Source: Ditylenchus dipsaci (lineage: Eukaryota; Nematoda; Chromadorea; Rhabditida; Anguinidae). From it: 64,000 bases of DNA. Shown here in pieces: positions 58,687 to 64,000 of this stretch. Every line of letters begins with the position of its first letter. The stretch's first letter is position 1. Location of the stretch: the NCBI GenBank assembly GCA_004194705.1, contig SADC01001227.1, positions 3,564,247 through 3,628,246 on the forward strand. The letters are read 5' to 3'. The translations under genes and the position numbers were made by a program. The notes below the pieces were generated by a model. That model worked only from the letters and a program-made list of their open reading frames with translations. It was not told the origin of the DNA and made no database searches.

Positions 58687-59040
58687 CTGAAAATGTAATT
58701 ACAACAAATCTCACGAACACTTTTATAAATTTTAATTATATGATTTCAACTAGTGAAGGTTTTGCTAGAACTGTTGGAACCATACATAAATCAATTGGTG
58801 ACTGAAGATATTTTCAAACCACGAGGGCGGACAGGGCCTATTTGGCCACTGTTAAAGAGGACATTTAACAACCCTAGGTACGCCGCTTGAAAAGTTAATG
58901 ATATACGAAACTAACTCAACTGCACATTCCACGTACTTTTCCAGGTCTGCATATTCATGTATTAAGCAAATCTTCATAGGAAATAAGCATTCATAGATGT
59001 TAAGTTAAATTTCACGAAATGAACTCGAAAAACTAGAATA

Positions 59041-60094
59041 CCGTATTCCTCTAATTGCCCCCTCCAATTGCCCCCCCCCTAGAGGTCGATCGAAAAATAA
59101 GCCACCATCCCCCCCCCTATAATTGCAGACCCCCCCCCCCTACCTTGGTTCATGTGTGACAAGGTAGTCCGGATAACCGACAAAAACCAAAAAGTTTCTT
59201 GTTGCCGCAGAAAATTTTTTTTGCCAATAAAATACTTTTTCTACGCAACGGATATTTTCTTTTGCCGTGGAAAGTCGTTTCACAGCGAAAAAAAATCTGC
59301 GGCAAAAAAGTTATTTTACGGCAGAAAAAAATATTTCTGCGGCAAAAAGAAGTATTTTTACGGCAAGAAAAAGGTTTGCCTCTATTTTTTCGAAACCGTG
59401 TTTTAACCTTTTTTGCACATTTTTGGCGGTTGGTTATCAATAAGAAGATGTGTCCAAGATAATTGTTTGGTGAAGAGCAGTGTTGTCAATTTGGCTCGCG
59501 CGAGCCAAACGCTAGACCTAAAATCGCATGTCCTAACGAGCCACATGGTTTCGAGCCATATGGCTCGCTTTATTTATATATGCGAGCCAATTGGCTCGCG
59601 TACTTGTTTTTTAAGCGAGCCGAACGCGAGCCAAAACAATACGAGCCATTTGTATCGCGAATCATTTGGCTCGCAAACATCGGCTCGCGATTTATGTGAT
59701 TTTTGAACGTCGATTTATTGTAAAGACAAGGAAAGGACAAATTACTAGCTCTGTTTGCAAAAAAAATCAGTCAAAAAATTGAAAAAATGAAAAAGTTAAC
59801 TAGATTTAGGCTTCATTTCAGCAAACAATATTTTCCGCAAGCCGAACCATATGCTTATTATAGATGCGAGCCAAATGGCTCGCGAGCTAAGAAGCTTTTG
59901 TCACTTTGTTCCTTAACTTGGCGAGCCATATGGCTCGCGAGCCATACGGCTCGCAAGTTAGCTATTTGCGAGCCAGCAGCTCGCATGCTTTTTGAAATTT
60001 ATGATCGAAAAATAAGCGCCCCCTTCCAATTGCCGCCCCCCCCAGAGGTCGATCGAAAAAAGGCGCCCCAGGGCGACAATTAGAGGAAATACGG
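59041..60094. mobile_element. TA element, CCGTATTCCTCTAATTGCCC ends, with nested word arrays
   Basis: TA lies at 59039-59040 and 60095-60096, and the mirror end is ACAATTAGAGGAAATACGG. GAGGTCGATCGAAAAA occurs near both ends. Inside are GCCG(C)AGAAAAA words (59200-59370) and CGAGCCAAATGGCTCG palindromes (59490-59985). The short frames are array read-through. Confidence 0.75.
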
Positions 60095-60096
60095 TA

Positions 60097-61005
60097 ATAC
60101 AGGGTTCGCAATCGTCCTTTTTAAATAGATTTGTCCTTTTTGCGGGACCAAAGTCTTTTTTATTTTTGAAGTTTTTAGTCGAAATATTTTTTTCGCTCCA
60201 AATTGCAATGGTTGTAACTAAAAACACGCACCAAAATACCGATTTCCCGCAGTAAATACATAAATAAGAGTCTTTCTCAGTGTTTTCCAATTATAAATTA
60301 TAATTTTTTTTTGAATCAACATGTAGCGCTAAATTTCTAGTTCCTAATGAGCTATAAACTGGATCAATGTGATGTGTGAAAGTGATGGCTAAGATGGTTT
60401 TTTGAAAAGCGCGAAGTAGTTTCACAATGCATTTTCCTCAAACTTTTTTCAAACATATGGAGCCAGTTGATGGCTCATTAGAAACTAGAGATTCAGGGCT
60501 ACATGCAGTGTTCTCAATAGTCAGAGGCAGAATGGAAATTCAGAATGAAATTCAAAAATTGTGACAGTCAGAAAGCGCGGGAAATTATTCTGACTGTCAG
60601 AAATGAGAGTCAGAAGAAAAATCGATCAGATCACGCTGTTTTTTCCATGTGTGATTGTCATTTCTGAGAGTCAGAAAGAGTCTGACATTCAGAATAATTT
60701 CCCGCGCTTTCTGACTGTCAGAATTTTTGAATTTCATTCTGACTTTCCATTCTGCCTCTGACTATTGAGAACGCTGGCTACATGTTGATCTAAAAAAGTA
60801 ATTCTACGATTGTTAAAACACCGAGAAATATTCTTGTTTATGTATTTAGTGCGGGAAATCAGTATTTTGGTGCGTGAAATCAATTTTAGCCAATAGCAAT
60901 AAGCACTCGATAAAATGACCCTTTTTCTTCAAAAATGTTCAAAATGTCCACTTTTTACCCAAATGTCCTTTTTTCGAAATTTTTCATTACGGACCCTGAA
61001 TAATA
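60097..61005. mobile_element. Fold-back element, CAGGGT(T/C)CG ends, three nested mirror layers
   Basis: The outer ends ACAGGGTTCGCAATCGTCC and (other strand) TCAGGGTCCGTAATG enclose a second mirror layer (ACCGATTTCCCGCAGTAAA at 60238 and its complement near 60855). A TGTAGC...TAATGAGCTATAAACTGG module follows (60325-60365, 60455-60510). At the centre is a separate palindrome (60505-60775, GTTCTCAATAGTCAGAGGC ends). The target duplication is unclear. Confidence 0.65.
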
Positions 61006-61115
61006 ACAAGGCAAATTTATACCATCGTCAAGCAAACTTGACACCTTCCTAAGGACACCTTCCTACCACGTTTTAACAATGAAAAGTAAGTATTAAAGGG
61101 GTGGGAAACTTTATA

Positions 61116-61289
61116 CAGTCGACTCCCTCCATAGTGCATACCCAAGGGACCAACCCCAGGTGTGCACTATGGGGGGGGGGGGTTACTATGAAGGGAGTTG
61201 ACTGTGTAGTGGCCAACCACATCGGGACCGGGTGTGCACTATGGGGGGTGTACACTATGGCGGGTGTACACTATGGAGGGAGTCGACTG
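61116..61289. mobile_element. Tigger/pogo-like MITE, GTGCACTATGG words
   Basis: The ends CAGTCGACTCCCTCCATAGT and the complement of GGAGGGAGTCGACTG have TA before and AA after. Words of the GGTGTGCACTATGG type are repeated. A tRNA B-box-like AGGTTCGACTACC follows at about 61311. Confidence 0.8.
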
Positions 61290-61870
61290 AATACGCATCG
61301 CCGTAGGTCACAGGTTCGACTACCACTGGGTGCAAGCCCTGTTTTTTTCTCCTTTTATTTACAAGTTTGGTGTCAAAATGTAGCTAAGATCCTCAACTTT
61401 TATTTGAGCTATCATACACATGAAAGTTAGTATAAAGTTAGAGCTAAAATATAAAAAATTTGAACCATGTCCAATTCGATGAAATCCTCAATATAACTAT
61501 CCCAGTACTTTTCGTATCATGGAGCTGACGTTTTTCCCAGTTTTAATTTACATACTCATTTGCAACCTTACATTCAAAATGTAGACCAGCTTCTTGCCGT
61601 CATTTTCAGTATACGGTTGTATAAAACCATGTGTATTTAAATCACAAAAATGTCAGTTCCTTAACAATACTGAAATCCTACCACTCAATAGTACTCATTT
61701 CTTCCCGGATCAAACCCTTCGCTAGCTACGTTGTTTTTTTGAAGTGATTTTGGTGTGAAAAAATTTCTATCTTGTTCCCTATGAAATACGTGACTCTAGT
61801 AAGTCACTAAACGCGTGGACAATTAAAAAAATTGGTGGAGGCATCAGGCTGTGCAAAGATAAGTACGCAC

Positions 61871-61995
61871 CATTTTGGCTGGTTTCCTCTAATTTGGTGG
61901 TCATTTGCCGAGAATCCCAAAATTGAGGCAGTTGATGACAGCAATCAGTGCTGGAAATGGTTGCAATCGATTGCTCGATTGCTTGATTTTTGGAC
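61871..61995 (-). CDS. Possible upstream ABCA exon
   Basis: A 125-nt stretch between CTATTAG and a GTGCGTAC donor is open in one frame and reads KNQAIEQSIATISSTDCCHQ, then FWDSRQMTTKLEETSQN. It lies on the right strand between calmodulin and the first placed ABCA exon, where upstream exons are expected. There is no motif support, so it remains a candidate. Confidence 0.3.
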
Positions 61996-62207
61996 CTAAT
62001 AGTCAAAAAACTTACTAAAAAGTAAATTAAAACACCCGTAGAGAGACTTGAACTTTCGACAATATGCGATGTGTATATAAAGTCCCCCCCTTAAAATCAA
62101 AACATCTGCCTACAGCTATAACACCTTCATTGAGAGACCACTCAAATATAGCTGCGTCAAAAATATTGCATACAAAAATTATAATATGTATTCTTGTCTT
62201 TCAGTCT

Positions 62208-62814
62208 TCACTTGGTGCTGGTCATCATCACTACGAATTCTGAAAGACAATCGGCAATATAGTTTTCAGAATAGCGCTTTTAAAGTCATACCTTCATAGC
62301 TGACTTGTCCATCGCCATCCAGGTCGGCTTCCGGATCATCTCGTCGATTTCTTCGTCAGTCAATTTCTCGCCCAGATTGATCATTACATGACGCAGCTCC
62401 GAAGCTGAGATGAATCCGCTACCATCTTTATCGAAAACCTAGAACTATGAGCACTCAGATCGCACAGTCATCTACACAAGCTGAAGAACTGACCCTGAAA
62501 GCCTCCTTAATCTCATCTCGGCAGTCGGTGTTCTTCATCTTTCGAGCCATCATAGTCAGAAATTCCGGAAAGTCGACCGTGCCATTACCTAAATTCACCC
62601 AAAAATCATTCGTTCAATGAGTAAAACATAGGTCTAACCATCAGCATCAACCTCATTGATCATTTCTGGAGATCAGCTTCAGTAGGGTTTTGACAAGGGC
62701 ACGCATCACAGTGCCCAGCTCTTTGGCATTGATCGTTCCATCTCCATCCTGATCGAAGAGAACGAAGGCTTCCTTGAATTCGTCGATTTGCTCCTGATTT
62801 AGCTGATCGGACAT
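62208..62814 (-). CDS. CALM: Calmodulin, four exons
   Basis: Ca2+ sensor with four EF hands. Exons: 62639-62814, 62494-62588, 62292-62438 and 62208-62239. The start is [17 protein letters not shown]. The four loops are visible: [36 protein letters not shown] and [12 protein letters not shown]. The central linker reads [19 protein letters not shown] and the end reads FVVMMTSTK. About 149 residues would result, the usual length. Loop 4 and the end of exon 1 are reached only if single bases missing near 62694, 62665 and 62331 are restored. Such losses in one of the most conserved eukaryotic proteins point to sequence error. Introns are 49-55 nt. Residues such as Q at loop 1 position 2 and C in the linker are unusual but compatible with invertebrate calmodulin or a close paralogue. 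Confidence 0.93.
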
Positions 62815-63143
62815 TTTTGGATACGCAGACTAAATTGAATAGACTAGAAACATCGAATGGAAGCGCAAAACACATAGGTCAATCCAGGGTTAAAACCGTC
62901 GTTCTAGTCATCGCAACTGAATTGCCCGTAGTATATTTACGTTTCCAGAAACGGAAGACGACGGTGTCTGGAAACCGTTTTACTCAAACAAAAATGGAAA
63001 CCAACCCATTCTCTGAAACTAAAATTGTAGTGGCGAAACCATTTCGAATTTTTTTATTTTGAAATTGCAACACAAACAATTCGGGCAATCCCACTTTCAG
63101 GAACAAAATTTATATTGTAACCGTTTCAAAAGGCCGTCTTATA

Positions 63144-63331
63144 CAGTGAAAACTCCCATTAACGTAACTCCAAGGGACCAGCTCCAGAGTTACATTAATA
63201 GGAGTTTACGTTAATCGGAGTGGACGTTATTCAGGGTTTACGTTATGTGAAAACCAATCAAACCGGCACTGGTGTCACGTTAATGAGAGTTTTACGTTAA
63301 TCGGAGTTCACGCTATTGGGAGTTTTGACTG
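63144..63331. mobile_element. Tigger/pogo-like MITE, CATTAACGTAACTCC type
   Basis: The ends CAGTGAAAACTCCCATTAAC and the complement of TTGGGAGTTTTGACTG are flanked by TA (63142-63143, 63332-63333). GGAGTTTACGTTAATCGGAG words are repeated. Length is 188 bp. It lies between calmodulin and the candidate divergent gene, so it may be in a promoter region. Confidence 0.88.
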
Positions 63332-63652
63332 TATCAAAAACTTTCTTACAACAAGTATGGTCTTTTAAAGGAGGACAGACAATAGGGGGAGGGGGATTTT
63401 GACTAGAAAATGGGATTTTGCGAACTTAAGTTAATTTAATTTTTACTTTTAACCCCTAATTTTTTTCACACTAATCGTTATTAACATGAATCCACCTGAC
63501 AAAAAACGGCTGTACCTGAAAACACCCGTCAAAAACATTAAATCTCCCGTCAAAATCATTAAATATCCCGTCAAATTTTTAAAAACTTCTCGTTCTAGGT
63601 GTATACTTTCATCTACATATAGTATTTTTGTCGGTTTCTCTGGGGGAGTACA

Positions 63653-63788
63653 ATGGAATAGCGGCAGAAATTCGATCCTCGCTTTGACTCTTTCAGGGAC
63701 GGATACGCTTCGCAAGATTCTGATTGAAATTCGCACTACCACCCGTGATCACATTTGGCAAGCACAACAAGTGAAATCTCTCGTTCAA
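63653..63788 (+). CDS. Candidate first exon of a divergent gene
   Basis: From an ATG at 63653 to a GTAAAATT donor at 63789, the downstream 40 codons read LTLSGTDTLRKILIEIRTTT and RDHIWQAQQVKSLVQ, helical and protein-like. The first dozen codons need one or two single-base corrections to join that frame. The alternative is a chance ORF (63486-63848) running through CCCGTCAAAA-type repeats upstream. I recognise no family. Confidence 0.35.
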
Positions 63789-64000
63789 GTAAAATTTTTA
63801 CTCTTATTTTGCAATTTAATGCCTTTTTTGTCAAATAAAAGGGGGTAAAAATTTCAAAAAGGATGCATTTGCCCCTAAAGAGGGCATTATGGCCACCCTG
63901 CCCGCAAGTTTGAAAAAATTTCAAAAAGTTTTTCAATGTGATGCACAAAAATAAGTAACACAAAGGAAAAAGTGATACACAAAAAAGTGACACACCAAAA

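Noticed and set aside
57002..57256. Two overlapping plus-strand frames of about 80 codons
   Set aside because: No recognisable features, start context or splice sites; they lie in an ABCA intron between repeats.

Overview
This is eukaryotic, almost certainly invertebrate-animal, nuclear DNA. It is AT-rich, with spliceosomal GT-AG introns (many only 34-55 nt) and animal-type genes: an ABCA lipid transporter, an NPEPL1-type aminopeptidase, calmodulin, a Harbinger/HARBI1 transposase and a CR1/L2-like LINE. Very numerous DNA transposons are also present. I cannot name the species.

Host genes. The dominant object is one very large ABCA-type transporter gene on the minus strand. Its exons lie in correct order from about 58.7 kb down to 1.8 kb: first extracellular loop at 58.7-33.8 kb, first membrane domain at 33.7-31.3 kb, first nucleotide-binding domain at 31.3-23.6 kb, linker at 20.8-20.5 kb, and start of the second membrane domain and its loop at 19.1 and 2.4-1.8 kb. 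The second ATPase domain lies off the left edge. Its introns hold other complete genes: the NPEPL1-like aminopeptidase (11.2-13.5 kb, minus), a 107-residue Pro/Ala-rich protein (34.98-35.36 kb, plus) and an 84-residue basic protein (44.60-45.01 kb, plus). Calmodulin (62.2-62.8 kb, minus) lies upstream of it, and a possible first exon of a divergent gene lies at 63.65 kb (plus).

Every long conserved gene reads through only if single bases are restored at short homopolymer runs. This includes calmodulin, so base-calling error in the assembly is more likely than decay.

Mobile DNA fills nearly all the rest, and most elements are palindromes (fold-back or MITE types). Recognisable groups are: Tigger/pogo-like MITEs of about 185 bp (TA duplication, ends CAGTC...GACTG); a second TA family with ends CCGTA...TACGG; TA elements with ends CAGGGTG, one keeping a transposase helix-turn-helix remnant; an 814-bp palindromic mariner; hAT-like elements with 8-bp duplications; a TTAA (piggyBac-like) palindrome; a 9-bp-duplication fold-back element; and a LINE broken by three insertions. 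Elements sit inside one another, up to three deep. Several unrelated palindromes share internal words. These shared modules, and a small fold-back family with ends GGC...TATACC, are the best candidates for something undescribed.
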